Below are positions 46,242 through 46,277 of a stretch of DNA of 46,277 nt, in pieces. The notes under the pieces are model-generated. The model ran no database searches, was not told where the DNA came from, and saw only the letters and a program-made list of their open reading frames with translations. The DNA comes from Oscillospiraceae bacterium (GTDB lineage: Bacteria; Bacillota; Clostridia; Oscillospirales; Oscillospiraceae): NCBI GenBank assembly GCA_017465745.1, contig JAFTVM010000035.1, forward strand, positions 1 to 46,277. The letters are read 5' to 3'. Numbering within the stretch: the first letter of the stretch is position 1; every line of letters starts with the position of its first letter. Made by a program: the position numbers and the translations under genes.

Positions 46242-46277
46242 GAATAAGCTGCGCTGAGCAAAGGCTTGGATGTGAGC

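Overview
The window reads as chromosomal DNA of a spore-forming, GC-rich Clostridia bacterium, probably Oscillospiraceae or Ruminococcaceae from a gut. Evidence: strong Shine-Dalgarno sites and sigma-A promoters before most genes; the Firmicutes block ylxM-ffh-rpsP-khpA-rimM-trmD; an S-box (SAM-I) riboswitch before metK; a DUF4364 regulator; long-form hpf; and dipicolinate synthase genes (dpaAB), which indicate endospores. Family assignments come from reading the translated sequence; no database search was possible.

Layout. 1-2530: a small membrane protein, dusB, then a low-GC cassette of a secreted protein divergent from an XRE regulator with twin operators. 2607-5780 (minus): zinc-uptake operon znuA-znuC-znuB with trmO. 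5888-8022: small proteins and a GNAT enzyme. 8140-11707: SRP/ribosome-maturation operon, which ends without rplS. 11795-15035: sirtuin, ThrE-type exporter and mnmA. 15173-17677: secreted GH24 lysozyme with seven SH3-like repeats. 17779-20507: AGE-family epimerase divergent from thyA-dfr, followed by a three-armed palindromic element.

20642-33592 is a complete starch/maltodextrin utilisation locus. A divergent LacI regulator faces a glycogen-debranching enzyme, GH13 glucosidase, malQ, malE, malF, malG, a surface GH13 amylase lipoprotein and a TraX-like membrane protein. The logic is outside digestion (lipoprotein amylase), import (MalEFG; no ATPase gene is present, so a shared one is probably encoded elsewhere), then cytoplasmic conversion to glucose and short glucans. 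A long GC-rich structured leader precedes malE, a leaky terminator lies between malE and malF, and a CGAAAC direct repeat occurs before both the first gene and malF.

33755-46277: an XRE regulator fused to helical repeats; an SdpR/SdpI-like pair with a 27-bp operator; a lipoprotein; a rhomboid-like pseudoprotease with a zinc-ribbon tail; SAM-I riboswitch-metK; an LCP-family protein; nadE; an ASCH protein converging on dpaAB; DUF4364; hpf; and finally three tandem sigma-A promoters, each followed by a 5' hairpin. These last probably drive a stable-RNA operon just beyond the window.

The most unusual items are the malE leader, the low-GC cassette with paired operators, the intrinsic terminator embedded in the convergent dpaB reading frame, the XRE-helical-repeat protein, the pseudorhomboid, the three-armed palindromic element and the triple promoter array.
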